Positions 34,041-46,477 of a stretch of DNA of 64,000 nucleotides are shown piece by piece; within the stretch, counting starts at the first letter, position 1, and each line of letters begins with the position of its first letter. The position numbers and the translations under genes are program-made. The DNA is from Siphonodentalium dalli. Taxonomy: Eukaryota > Mollusca > Scaphopoda > Gadilida > Siphonodentaliidae. A model generated the notes under the pieces. It had not been told where the DNA came from. It searched no databases and saw only the letters and a list, made by a program, of their open reading frames with translations. The stretch covers positions 55,717,849 through 55,781,848 of the forward strand of contig CP136062.1 in assembly GCA_032622095.1 (NCBI GenBank). The letters run 5' to 3'.

Positions 34041-34347
34041 TTGCTATTTCTTCTTGGTATATAGTTGATACTGGCATAGTACTTGTCTTAATGCGCTTTT
34101 TCAGATCTGCAATGAAGGCATCTGCTGCTACTTGGTTGAAGTCAGGTTCGTGGTTATGATTGCCACTGTGGGATGTCACAATGTCGTTCACTGTGTTGGT
34201 GGATGCACGGCATTCTTTCTTGCAACATCGCCAATGTATTCGCTGATCTCTCCTTGATTTTATGCAGAATTTATAATCATTGTATTCCAGATACTTTCCA
34301 CCTCTGGTATTTGGAATATAATTTACGTTAACTTGAGCACTTGCCAT
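34041..34347 (-). CDS. FLYWCH zinc-finger part of the MULE-type transposase, exon 1
   Basis: 102 codons from the ATG at 34347 (complement). The FLYWCH-like finger reads from GGKYLEYNDYKFCIK through IHWRCCKKEC to HSGNHNHEPD, giving the C-x4/5-C...H-x1-H pattern used for DNA binding at transposon ends. The exon ends in phase 1 at 34041. The intron that follows contains two decayed copies of this exon's last ~45 bp (AGTACTAAGCCAGTAACAAC, complement), evidence of local duplication. Confidence 0.8.
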
Positions 34348-35939
34348 TGTGTTTATGCCAGAATGGCAACGGTAACGGTAAAAATATCAGCAGTGTCCAG
34401 CAGACCCAGCTGGCCATTGTGAAGCAGTGGACTCTGTTTACAATAGAATGCTAATCCCCAATCAAACCCAGCCAGACCATGCCATACTAGTTCTAGTATA
34501 TAGGTCAGCACTCACTCAATATGATAATCACTGATGTGGAGTTGACACTGGTAAAAGCCATTCACACTGGACTGGACATAAGTGACCCATAAACTGCTGT
34601 CTCTTTGTCAACCATATTGTGAAGTTAGTATATCATTTGTCAACAACCGGTGCAAAGTAATTTTTTCCAAGAACGCTCAAAAAATATTAATTTTGTTTGG
34701 TAGTACATCATTCATCACAGTGTTCAGTACATATTCCCATATTTGATTCTTAGATTTGGCCTTTGTTTTTCTTGGACCATTGCCTGTAAATTTTATTTTT
34801 TTAAATCTCAAAATAAAGTTCACATTTTGTATTTCTAACATAATCCACAATGAAGTATACTCTTCAAATGGTGGATCAATTGGCATGGTTTCTATGATTA
34901 CTAATATATATGAACAGAATCCTCTATTTGGACTCCAAAAAAAATTGGAAAAATTGGGTCCACAAAGCCCTTAACATGCTTGGAGTTTGTATATAGACCA
35001 CACATGCCGGACGACACGCTACGGCGTATCAACGATTTGTTATATTCATGTTTATTTTACAGACTTTATGACTCGTTCCCACTCGAGTAGAGCGTTACGC
35101 GACAATGAAACCGAATCATCTTATCGAATATACATATATCGTATTGCTCCAAATTATGCAATTCTGGCTTTTTAAAGAGTCATCAGATAATATTGTAACG
35201 ATTCTATGTTAACACACTAAACATCCGTACACATATGATCACAATGTATATATATATACACACACACACAACAAACTTACTGCTATTTATAATAAACACT
35301 TCACTGTGAAACATGTGTATACTGCCATGATTATTATGTGCACATGTAAATTACACTATAGTTTATAACTTTTCTAATTTAGCCATAGGACCACATACTT
35401 AGTGGGCATAATATTCACACAAGAATTTATTATGTTATCATATAGGTTGCATATTCTGTAATAGATATGTATGTTTAACCGAAATGAATCTTATATTATC
35501 AGGGTCTCCGCCGCGCAAGCATTTCTGAGTTTGGTTTATGGTTCTAACCTAAATTGTTATGGAAGTTCAGCGTCACGATGACTTTCAATTCGTATTGGTC
35601 GCAGATTTAGTTTTCGGCTTGTTAAGTTCTAGAATTATTCTTTTTCACTTATTTTGAAAAAAGTAATATCGCTAAGATTTGCACACAACAATCTAAATGA
35701 AATGGTGCATAAATCTTCATCATCATGGGAACTATTACACGAGGTCATCGTATGGGATATACATGTTTTTTTGTTTTGGTAGATTCAATATTTTAACGTT
35801 ATCATTCTTAGTTTAACGAGGTCAGAAATGACTCTTGTTTCGATTAATGGTCTGCAGTTATAACCGAAAAGTTTGAAAACAAATTCTACAACGCCCAGCG
35901 TGTTTATGGTAAATTTGTCTTATAACTGCATAAGCTTAA

Positions 35940-36500
35940 AGGCACGGGTGGCGTTCGTTGCAGAAATACTTATATTTGTTCAAATCGACACCAACAGAAG
36001 GAACACCAAAATATATACATGTACAGTTCCGCTCATATGCCAAACATAATCAGCGCGCAAATAGTATATTGTCGTCAAGACGTACGCTGGTGCACTTAAA
36101 CAAGAGACTGCTCGTGTTACTGCAGCTGTGCTTCTGTTTACATAACGCAGCGCAATTATACTGGTTAATCACGCAAACATGACATAAACGCTCTTTATTA
36201 TGTCCATATCATAAAAACAGTAACAAAAAACGCTCTTTATGTTTACCATATCCGGATCTAAACAAAAGCCAGGAAAAGTAACTTTTCTTGGTTTTGTTTA
36301 CACAACAAAGGGGAAAAAGTTGACAATAACATACTGTTTATGCCATATTTATGATTGGCATAAGAACAAAGTCTGTCTATATCTTATTTTTCCTTCTGTT
36401 TATGGCGGTTTTTGACGGAGAGGAATATTTTAACAGCATAACCACCGCCAAGACCTCCCGTATCTTTAATAGGAATATTTATTTCTTATAATGCCACGCG
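35940..36500. repeat. Dispersed repeat S, copy 1 (inverted to 55080-55420)
   Basis: Shared marks with the second copy, in opposite orientation, are GGCGGTTTTTGACGG, AACATACTGTTT, the run of AGTAACTTTTC..GGTTTTG, and ACGCTCTTTAT. The end motif (A)TAAAGAGCG also recurs at 33840-34010, 49024 and 55297, so it may be a terminus of a transposon family. No gene is present. Confidence 0.5.
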
Positions 36501-37411
36501 TTATTTCACAAGATAACCTCCAAAAGTAGACAGTACAATTAAAACGACCGCAAAAGTTTGATATTATTTCCGACAACCAAGTCATATACAGTCGTTGTGA
36601 CACGTTGTCACTCAAAACAATCTAATTATCGTTTAATCAAATAGCTTCGTAAATTCGTCGAGAATGATTGGCTAGTGGACCGGTATGCACGCACTGCTCA
36701 ATTGATCAACCTTTGCAACACGTGGCCTTGTTTATTTCGACTGTATCACGAGTTGTTGGTTTCAATTTCAATTCTTTGCACATGTTGAAATATCTTGGTA
36801 CTTATGGTTCTTGGTACTTGGTATTGTCAGGGCAGTACTACCCGAAGCAATGATGATGCAACAAGTGGATTCCCTTTTATATCTTAGGAAGTATCTAAGA
36901 GTTATCATGTACATTTTAGGCACACTTTTTATAGGGATTAATTATAATATAATTAAGCCTTCCGCGCCCGGTGATTGTATGCGGACTGACTGTTTTTGCT
37001 TTGTTCACAGACGACAGAGATAATTGTTGTGATTATAGCTCCACTCGTGCAAAACATTCACGAGACCCGATGATGAGTATAACGTGTCATGCATCGTAAA
37101 ATTTATTTGTCTTCGGAGAGAGTATTTGTTTTGTTGCGGGGGGGGGGGTGTCTCTCAACCTCAGTCTGTCAAACCATTCAACAGAGAAAAATGTATACCA
37201 CGGCACATGGTGGCAGTCAGGCGAGCAATTTCCAATGATAATTCTTATACAAAACATCTCACGAAAAGATAAATAATTATACGTGCTCTCTATCCGCGAA
37301 CATACTAGGCTACATCCGAATATCACATGTTCTGTTCTTTTAGTCGGATAATTCATCCACTCAGTTATAGGGATGTGGCAGTGGTGTGTTGGTGTAACAT
37401 AACACTTCCCC

Positions 37412-37412
<1 letters not shown>

Positions 37413-37456
<44 letters not shown>
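37413..37456. repeat. (AT)n microsatellite
   Basis: About 22 AT dinucleotides in the loop of the long fold-back element. Confidence 0.9.
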
Positions 37457-37457
<1 letters not shown>

Positions 37458-38739
37458 CTTCATCTGAGGAAGATACGTTCATTTATCAAAACCGCATGGT
37501 CTGGTTTGATTTTGTTTAAATATGGTGTTGCAGCTTGGTAAGCTGACTACATGTGCTACCTAGACACAATACAGAGGCCCATCGACCTCCATTAAGAAGG
37601 CACACACGTGTGTCACACATAGCACATTGTGATAATATGTGTACGGATGTTTAAGGTTAACATAGAGTCGTTACAGTATTGTCTGATGACTCTTAAAAAA
37701 GCCAGAATTGCATAATTTGGAGCAATGCGATATATGTATATTCGATAAGATGATTCGGTTTCATTGTCTGTAAAATAAACATGATTATACAAATCGTTGA
37801 TACGCCGTAGCGTGTCGTCCGGCATGTGTGGTCTATATACAAACTCCAAGCATGTTAATACAAAACGAATATCCGATTAGCTGCATGCATGCGAACGGCA
37901 GCATTCACGTGCGTGTGATCAAGGCATCGCGTTATCATTCATTCACCTTTTTGAGATCGCAAATCTGAATGCTGAGATGGATGTTCAATTAATTTCAATT
38001 GAAATACATTCATAATATATATGCACACAATATTTCTAATATGTTATGGATTCATATTTCAAATGACATTCGCAGTCCAATTGATCAGTCTCAGATACAC
38101 ATAAAAACACTCGAAAACTCATCAGAACCAGAACTCCTTAAGTGATACGCATATTTACTCGGCGTTTGGTCACATCTTCATCTGTGCCGTTAACATATTT
38201 CTGGACCGACAGTGGTCCCTTCATATCGCGCGAATATTGAGAACGACACGGATTTTTCAAATTCTGTCAAATCCTATGCTTCACTAACAGATTCAACTAT
38301 ATACCGGCATTTGTTTTGGAAGCGTGGACGTCCAGGAACTATACTAGTGACTGGATGTTCTCGAAATTTGAGTGAGCAAAAGCAAAAGCACCATTGAAAA
38401 AATTCGCCAAAAAAAATGTAATGGTTTGATCTGGGAAAACTGATTGACAATTGGTGGATAAATACTCCTGCTTCGTGTGGACATACACATACGATGCTCG
38501 ATGTCTGTTTTACGATGAGAAACAAACATATCCCCATATCATATACGTGAAAATGACTTTCCCATTTCCTCGGCTTTGGCGATACCCTCGGCTTTGACGA
38601 TACCACGTATACGGGGTTGCACATGTTGACGTTAACAATTTTATAATTTTGAGTACAGAAAAGTCCGTCCTTGCAAGATTCCGTTTGTTGAAATTGCATA
38701 TTTTCGCTGTTGTTGTGATTGTTGACTGCGATGTTACGT

Positions 38740-41704
38740 GCATTCTCCTGTAGATGAACTATGTCGCGGAATAACATTTTCCTGTACATGAAATATGTCG
38801 CGGAATAACCTTCTCCTCTACATAAACAATATCGTGGAATTACATTCTCCTGTACATGAACTATGTCGCGGAATAACATTCTCCTGTACATAAACTATGT
38901 CGCGGAATAACATTCTCCTGTACATAAACTATGTCGTGGAATAACATTCTCCTGTACATTAACTATAATATATTGTGGAATTACATTCTCCTGTACATGA
39001 ACTATGTCGCGGAATAATTCTCCTGTACATGAACTAATTCGCGGAATAATTATCTTGTACATGAACTATGTCGCGGAATAATTATATTGTACATGAACTA
39101 TGTCGTGGAATAACATTCTCCTGTACATGAACTATGTCGTGGAATAACATTCTCATGTACATGAACTATGTCGCGGAATAACATTCTCCTGTACATGAAC
39201 TATGTCGTGGAATAACATTCTCCTGTACAGGAACTATGTCGCGGAATAATTATCTTGTACATGAACTATGTCGCGGAATAACATTCTCCTGTACAGGAAC
39301 TATGTCGCGGAATAACATTCTCCTGTACAGGAACTATGTCGCGGAATAACATTCTCCTGTACATGAACTATGTCGCGGAATAATTATCTTGTACATGAAC
39401 TATATTGTGGAATTACATTCTCCTGTACAGGAACTATGTCGCGGAATAACATTATCCTGTACATGAACTATGTCGCGGAATAATTCTCCTGTACAGGAAC
39501 TATGTCGCGGAATAATTATCTTGTACATGAACTATATTGTGGAATTATATTCTCCTGTACATGAACTATGTCGCGGAATAACATTCTCCTGTACATGAAC
39601 TATGTCGCGGAATAATTCTCCTGTACAGGAACTATGTCGCGGAATAATTATCTTGTACATGAACTATGTCGCGGAATAACATTCTCATGTACATGAACTA
39701 TGTCGTGGAATAACATTCTCCTGTACATGAACTATGTCGTGGAATAACATTCTCATGTACATGAACTATGTCGCGGAATAACATTCTCCTGTACATGAAC
39801 TATGTCGTGGAATAACATTCTCCTGTACATGAACTATGTCGCGGAATAACATTCTCCTGTACATGAACTATGTCGTGGAATAACATTCTCCTGTACATGA
39901 ACTATGTCGTGGAATAACATTCTCCTGTACAGGAACTATGTCGCGGAATAATTATCTTGTACATGAACTATGTCGCGGAATAGCATTCTCCTGTACAAGA
40001 ACTATGTCGCGGAATAACATTCTCCTGTACAGGAACTATGTCGCGGAATAATATTCTCCTGTACATGAACTATGTCGTGGAATAACATTCTCCTGTACAT
40101 GAACTATGTCGCGGAATAATTCTTCTGTACAGGAACTATGTCGCGGAATAATTATCTTGTACATGAACTATGTCGCGGAATAACATTCTCCTGTACATGA
40201 ACTATGTCGCGGAATAATTCTCCTGTACATTAACTATATTGTGGAATTACATTCTCCTGTACATGAACTTATGTCGCAGAATAACATTCTCCTGTACATG
40301 GACTATGTCGTGGAATAACATTCTCCTGTACATGAACTATGTCGCGGAATAACATTATCCTGTACATGAACTATGTCGCGGAATAACATTATCTTGTACG
40401 TGAACTATGTCGCGGAAAAACATTCTCATGTACATGAACTATGTCGTGGAATAACATTCTCCTGTACAGGAACTATATCGTGGAATAACATTCTCCTGTA
40501 CATGAACTATGTCGTGGAATAACATTCTCCTGTACATGAACTATGTCGCGGAATAACATTCTCCTGTACAGGAACTATGTCGCGGAATAACATTCTCCTG
40601 TACATGAACTATGTCGTGGAATAACATTCTCCTGTACATGAACTATGTCGCGGAATAACATTCTCCTGTACATGAACTATGTCGTGGAATAACATTCTCC
40701 TGTACATGAACTATGTCGCGGAATAACATTCTCCTGTACATGAACTATGTCGTGGAATAACATTCTCCTGTACATGAACTATGTCGCGGAATAACATTCT
40801 CCTGTACATGAACTATGTCGTGGAATAACATTCTCCTGTACAGGAACTATGTCGCGGAATAACATTCTCCTGTACATGAACTATGTCGCGGAATAACATT
40901 CTCCTGTTCATGAACTATGTCGCGGAATAACATTCTCCTGTACATGAACTATGTCGCGGAATAATTATCTTGTACGTGAACTATATTGTGGAATTACATT
41001 CTCCTGTACATGAACTATGTCGCGGAATAACATTCTCCTGTACATGAACTATGTCGTGGAATAACATTCTCCTGTACAGGAACTATGTCGCGGAATAACA
41101 TTCTCCTGTACAGGAACTATGTCGTGGAATAACATTCTCCTGTACAGGAACTATGTCGCGGAATAACATTCTCCTGTACATGAACTATGTCGCGGAATAA
41201 CATTCTCCTGTACATGAACTATGTCGTGGAATAACATTCTCCTGTACATGAACTATGTCGTGGAATAACATTCTCCTGTACAGGAACTATGTCGCGGAAT
41301 AACATTCTCCTGTACATGAACTATGTCGTGGAATAACATTCTCCTGTACATGAACTATGTCGCGGAATAACACTCTCCTGTACATGAACTATGTCGCGGA
41401 ATAACATTCTCCTGTACAGGAACTATGTCGCGGAATAACATTCTCCTGTACATGAACTATGTCGTGGAATAACATTCTCCTGTACATGAACTATGTCGCG
41501 GAATAACATTCTCCTGTACATGAACTATGTCGCGGAATAACATTCTCATGTACATGAACTATGTCGCGGAATAATTATCTTGTACATGAACTATGTCGTG
41601 GAATAACATTCTCCTGTACATGAACTATTTCGCGGAATAATTATCTTGTACATGAACTATGTCGCGGAATAACATTCTCCTGTACATTAACTATGTGGTG
41701 GAGT
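38740..41704 (+). repeat. 34-bp satellite array, ~3 kb
   Basis: The unit is ATGAACTATGTCGCGGAATA followed by ACATTCTCCTGTAC (34 bp), about 85 copies, with 32-bp variants that read AATTATCTTGTAC or AATTCTCCTGTAC. Two common variants differ only at GTCGCGG versus GTCGTGG; another pair is ACATGAAC versus ACAGGAAC. It lies in the lectin-gene intron 1, just right of the long fold-back element. Confidence 0.95.
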
Positions 41705-41938
41705 AATCGGTATTAATTGGCCGATGATTTTCAATCATTAGTACGAACGTTAGCCGCAGTTCGCTATTTTTCTCAGAAGTAGGGAAACTCGACGAAAATG
41801 TGCGTTGTTTTTACACTTAAGCGCTCGTCAAAGTCGACTGAGATTTTTTTTTAAACAAAAAAACAAGTGCACTTAGATTAAAACATCGTTCTACTGTCGT
41901 CTTCGGGAGGAAAACCAATATATATAATTGCATTGTGA

Positions 41939-42112
41939 CAGGGTTGGGGCGATTACATGGCAATGTAATCGATTACGATTACAATTACTTTTGATTTACA
42001 TGATTACGATTACGATTACTGATTACATGTTTTTAAAATGTAATCGATTACGATTACAATTACTTTAGTAAATGTAATCGATTACTTTTCGATTACATTT
42101 GATTACAATTGT
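41939..42112. mobile_element. hAT-like terminal segment with GATTAC subterminal repeats
   Basis: Begins CAGGGTTGGGGCGATTACAT, a typical hAT end, and continues with many GTAATCGATTACGATTAC/AATTAC units. No matching second end or transposase was found nearby. Confidence 0.5.
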
Positions 42113-42195
42113 TAGTTTCCAATCAAATAGTTCCCGTATACTAACTTATCAATTCCAAGCACATGTATGCCCACAAGTCCATAATATGTCTTTAA

Positions 42196-42339
42196 CCCTT
42201 TCAGTGCCAAGTCCGATTTTTGTATCAACCCATATTTCCTTAATCATTTTTTTCAAATTTATTGATTATAATAATGTGATACATTGGTGGAAAGAGCTCT
42301 TATGGGTTGATACAAACATCGGACTTGGCACTGAAAGGG
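42196..42339. mobile_element. piggyBac-like MITE (144 bp)
   Basis: Ends CCCTTTCAGTGCCAAGTCCG are inverted at both sides, pairing over ~45 bp, and TTAA flanks both (42192-42195 and 42340-42343). The CCC..GGG ends with TTAA target are the piggyBac signature. Confidence 0.85.
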
Positions 42340-42561
42340 TTAAGCATCTCGTCGTACTAAAGAGCGAAGCAGGTGTTTAATCAAACTGGGCTAATCTTCG
42401 ACAGCGATGTCGACAGAGCTCAACTGCGGCGTAGGCCTACTATAGGTATAAACTTTAAGCCACGAGGCGCCGTTTTACATACACAGTAGACATTTATACC
42501 CACAGCTGACATTTACACAATAGGTGGTATACACACAATGTTATGGGCAGTTGTGGTATAA

Positions 42562-42970
42562 GGATACGTTCATACGCTGGCAAGTTTGCACGGTATGTTT
42601 TGAATGCATTTCGTCATAGAACAAGACATGGTGCCAGAATATGAACAGATCGAAACATGCATATGACATGTATCTTTATCAAAGCGAACGACATGGGAAG
42701 TAAAATTGATGTAGTTCCACTTTAACGGAGCTACTAGCATTTTCCTTCAAATACCTAATATACGATTGATTCCTGCGATATAATTGCATGTTATTTACAG
42801 GCAAATTCCGGTTGCATCACCACAGAGATTGTCCTTCTCATGTAGTTAGTTGTGGTACAGATGCATTTATATGCATATTTCCGTTCATATTCTGGCATCA
42901 TATTGTTTTCTACGACGAAATTCCTGCAAGCTATATTGTGCACACTTGCCAGTGTATAAACGTATATCAA
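42562..42970. mobile_element. PIF/Harbinger-like MITE, decayed copy
   Basis: Begins GGATACGTTCATACGCTGGC and ends with the inverted form (GCCAGTGTATAAACGTAT). Inner pairing (CATGGTGCCAGAATATGAAC with the mirrored TTCATATTCTGGCATC) makes it a long hairpin. It is the same family as 46478-46878. Confidence 0.7.
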
Positions 42971-43034
42971 ATATGTGTTGTCGTTCGACCGGGTGGAAAT
43001 CTGAATACATCTTTTAATACAACTTTTTTTCAAG

Positions 43035-43133
43035 AACCAACCACGACGACCACAACAACCACCACGACCACAACAACCACCACGACCACAACGACGACGA
43101 CCACCACGACTATAACGACCACAACGACATTCG
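43035..43133 (+). CDS. PAN/apple - C-type lectin gene, exon 2 (Thr-rich linker)
   Basis: A 99-nt symmetric phase 1-1 exon: acceptor TTTTTTTCAAG/AACCAACC at 43034/43035, donor ATTCG/GTAAGG at 43133/43134. After the joined Glu-Pro it encodes about 28 nearly uninterrupted Thr codons (ACC, ACG, ACA) with one Ile, a likely O-glycosylated mucin-like stalk between the PAN and lectin domains. Because the exon is a trinucleotide-like repeat, its length is probably polymorphic. An open frame also reads into it from 42788, but that upstream part is MITE sequence. Confidence 0.7.
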
Positions 43134-43435
43134 GTAAGGGTCTTTTCTGATTAATATAGGATTATACGTGTACATGTATGAGGTGTGTGCTACTGATATA
43201 TGTATTGCCCACCGGCAACACGCTGGTTATCCTATAATCCAACATCTGGTCAAGTGGTCCTGCAAGTTTCTTATGATGTTGGTGGGCCCTGCTGAATATG
43301 ATGCTGGTATGGAAAATAGATGCTGTTAAAGTGCCGTTATTTTTTTCTAAAGTTGTCTTTTCGCGGTTTTTTTTATAACTAAATTCCAATCTGGTTTTTG
43401 CCGGCGGACTCTAGAACCAATCAATTTTGCGATAT

Positions 43436-45215
43436 ATATCATGAAATTAGCGAAATTCTTGAATGAGAACAAGATGTACGCATACTCTTTTTCGACACAA
43501 GTAAAGCTTTCGAAAACGTTTGGCCTATTTTCTTGAACCACAAATTGAAACAAATTGGAATACAAGGAAATCTTCTCGGTTGGTTTGACTCATACATTAA
43601 CGACCATGTCTGTGAAATTTTAATGCAATAGGCCTATTCGCAGATGAAACTTTGATATTTTGCCTGTTACTGACCCAAACGAATCTTCCGTTTTACTCCA
43701 AAAATGACATAACTAAACTACACTCTTGGTCCAAAAATTGGTTGGTAAATTTCAATGTTAGAGAATATGAAACTATGATTATTTCTCGAAAAACAAATCC
43801 ACTATCCCACCCTAACCTTTTAATGGTTAAAATGCGCTTAACCGTCGTTCAACAGGATACTCATCTTGGAATAATACTTAATGATGAAGGTAAATTGGGC
43901 CCTCAAATTGATTACATCATAAAAACTGCATGACAAAAGATACATATGAATTGACCATTTTGAAGGTGAAGGTCAGGTCGAGGTAACGATATTGACCCGT
44001 CCAAAACACTCCCCGGACAAAAGAACCCGTCGAAATCCGTCAGGTTTTACCAGATTTGACCTTGAGTTGACAATTTTGAAGGTGAAGGTCAGGTTGGGGT
44101 AACGATTTGACCCGTCCAAAACACTCCTCGGACAAAAGTAACCATATGTATCAAATGTTGTCGAAATCCCGTCAAAATTCGCGATTTGACCTTGAATTGA
44201 CAATTTTGAAGGTCAAGATCAGGTCGGGGTCACGATTTGACCCGTCCAAAACACTCCCCGGACAAAAGTACCCATGGGTATCAAATTTCGTCGAAATCCG
44301 TCCGTTTTTCCGATTTGAGATTGAATTGACCTTTTTGAAGGTCAAGGTCAGGTCGGGGTAACGATTGACCCGTCCAAAAGACTCCCCGGAGAAAAGTTTC
44401 TGTAGGTATCAAATTTCATTGAAATCCGTCCCGTTTTACCCGATTTGACTTTGAATTTACCTGTTTGAATGTCAAGGTCAGGTCGGAGTCACGATTTGAC
44501 CCGTCCAAAACACTCCCTGGACAAAAGTAACCCTATGTATCAAATTTCGTCAAAAATCCGTCCGGCAGTTTTCCCGGCCATAGCTAGCAGACAAATAAAC
44601 AGACAAACAGAAGTCCCAAAATATATATCAGATATATATATATATTCTATGGAACCAAAAGTATGTACTAAACAGGAAAGCACTCGAAAAATGTGTTTTC
44701 GCTTTAGTACGGCCATATTTAGAATATGCCAGCAAACTGTACCACCACCGATTCAGATAGATTAGACCACATTCAACTAGAAAATTGAATATCTCCTTTA
44801 TGTAGTCAATATAATCATCATATTGTATCCGTGGTCAGTTCAGTTTTAAAATTTATATAACGTAATGCTGGGCTCGATGTGCGTATATGGTACAAATGTG
44901 ACCAAATTGAGTATCTGTAGATGGTAAATAATATCCGCAATTAAGTATCTATATCTGATATTGCTCTTCGGGTCGGGTGCAAAGCCAAGGTATTTCTCTT
45001 CCACAAAATGATTAGGAACCGCGCCACAATACCTAAAGAATGTCGTCCATTCCCGACTATTTGAAACTTCGAACAAAGAAACCCGAAATGCAAATGAATT
45101 CCGTGTACCTAAATACAACAGTGAGACCAATCGCAAATCAGTTGTCCTAACAACGGCAAACATTTGGAACACACTTTATTCCAACCTGAAAAAACACATG
45201 AATTTAAGAAATTGA
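43436..45215 (+). pseudogene. Decayed LINE reverse transcriptase
   Basis: Pieces in several frames follow the order of a jockey/CR1-like RT: DTSKAFENVW with LKQIGIQGNLLGWFDSYIND (43493-43625), LFADETLIF (about 43631-43660, the ADD box changed to ADE), LHSWSKNWLVNFNVREYE and HLGIIL (43700-43880), RKALEKCVFALVRPYLEYAS (about 44665-44730), then a C-terminal piece with NIWNTLYSNLKKH (near 45150-45190). Stops and frameshifts occur throughout, and a tandem repeat interrupts it at 43950-44575. It lies in the lectin-gene intron 2 and is dead. Confidence 0.75.
43950..44575 (+). repeat. ~125-bp tandem repeat, five units
   Basis: The start TTGAC..TTTTGAAGGT recurs at about 43953, 44075, 44197, 44326 and 44454. 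Each unit contains GATTTGACCCGTCCAAAACA and GTATCAAATTTCGTCGAAAT. It is inserted within the decayed LINE. Confidence 0.85.
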
Positions 45216-45651
45216 TAAACTAAGATATAATCCTGAAAAAAACTTGATTTTCCTGCTGCAATACGGTGCACAGCTTTTAACATGTCCGCTTAAGAGCTAA
45301 ATGTAGTGATTTAAATACCTACAGATTGGAAAACCACATTTCCGACACTAAACTCTGTCTGTCGAGGTTTGCCAATATTTTCATAAGCTAATGCCCACAT
45401 TTCATATTAGCTCGTCAATCTCTTTTTTTAGACTATTCCTGATTTTGTTAACATTATACAACACAAATATTCCTAAATTGTGATGTCACTTTAAATAAAC
45501 ACCATAAATCTGAAAAGTGTTGAACAGTTCTAGAAGTACATACATGTACTCAGAACAAGAGGTTTCCCTTAACTTTTCCGCCTGTTTACCTGTGACCTGG
45601 ACTCCGGTACAGTTCACTATACGCTGGCTACACGGGTGACGTACCTTTAAA

Positions 45652-45810
45652 TAAGGATTAACTGTCAGGTGGACTGTTTTTAATGAAATGTAACCGTGAG
45701 GTAAGTGGACATAACTTGTGTAAAACCCGAAGGGTTTTACATACAAGTTATGACCACTTACATCGCGGTTACATCTCCATAAAAATAGTCCACATGACAG
45801 TTAATCCTTA
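45652..45810. mobile_element. Fold-back MITE (159 bp)
   Basis: TAAGGATTAACTGTCAGGTG at the left is mirrored at the right. The arms pair along nearly the whole length, meeting at ACCCGAAGGGTTTTAC. A collapsed version occurs at 31217-31255. Confidence 0.8.
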
Positions 45811-46165
45811 TATTTATATGCATTTAGCGAAAAATCCACTTTTGTAAATGTATTTAAATCGAAAAGTGTATCTTGACAAAAACAGCCCAAAATACCCAAT
45901 AGCCCCCTTGGCAAAAGTTAATAGGAACAATTTCTCTTCATATTGAAACCCGATGATGTATTAAGTCAATCCTGCGCGAGTCCAAATGCGCCCAAAACAT
46001 TACGCGGTCGTCTTTCCAAACCCAATGACGTATCGATGTTGTTATGAGCTTGGTGTTGTGAGCCGTTGCGCATTCACCGAGAAATAATTGCAACTAGCCA
46101 CGTGGGCGCCGACCAATAGGAATGCTGGATTTAGTGATGATCACACTTAGTATGTAAATATTATG
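45811..46165. repeat. Dispersed repeat R, copy 2
   Basis: Inverted match to 30925-31216, including GGCGCCGACCAAT and ACCGAGAAATAATTGCAACT. The fold-back MITE borders it at the same side as in copy 1. Confidence 0.65.
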
Positions 46166-46195
46166 CATTATCTCCCACCCTCATACTCCCCATTT

Positions 46196-46198
<3 letters not shown>

Positions 46199-46253
<55 letters not shown>
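46199..46253. repeat. (CT)n microsatellite
   Basis: About 26 CT dinucleotides, ending in CTCGCTCGCT. Confidence 0.9.
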
Positions 46254-46256
<3 letters not shown>

Positions 46257-46477
46257 CGCTGGCTCTATATTTCTATTTCTGGTTTTCTCTTTCGCTCTTC
46301 CTCTCCTCCATATCAGTTATAACCCATCCTGCTCTCCACGCTTCTCGACATCTACATGTACATATCATAAAATTCAGCACATTAATGAACACTTAGTCAA
46401 TCAGCCACTAAATACCGAAACAAATAGTAACGACCAAACGCACACAATGTGCAAGGTGTTCGTCGGATTCTGCATTA

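Larger units (their letters stand above)
32293..34970. mobile_element. FLYWCH/MULE-type transposon with TTAA flanks, rearranged left end
   Basis: Ends GGGCTTTGTGGACCC are inverted and flanked by TTAA at 32289-32292 and 34971-34974. The uninterrupted copy near 37855 reads ATTAACATG, confirming insertion at TTAA. The left end is complex: after about 125 bp of terminal repeat, 32421-32590 is an inverted copy of the right end, including 20 bp of right flank (TATACAAACTCCAAGCATG). It carries the transposase exons at 34041-34347 and 32961-33775. Confidence 0.75.
31555..38630. mobile_element. Long fold-back element, one arm split by a MULE insertion
   Basis: The left arm, 31555-32288 plus 34975-35262, is an inverted copy of 37632-38630 on the right. 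The right arm is uninterrupted and gives the empty site for the transposon inserted at 32289-34974. The loop (35263-37631) holds a dispersed repeat and an AT microsatellite but no gene. The arms contain GGTATCGCCAAAGCCGAGG in two short tandem copies (about 31575-31610). Confidence 0.75.

Noticed and set aside
38740-41704. CRISPR-like appearance of the 34-bp array
   Set aside because: Units abut without unique spacers and the genome is eukaryotic; it is a satellite.
46163-46396. ORF with a long Ser-Leu run
   Set aside because: Translation of the (CT)n microsatellite.
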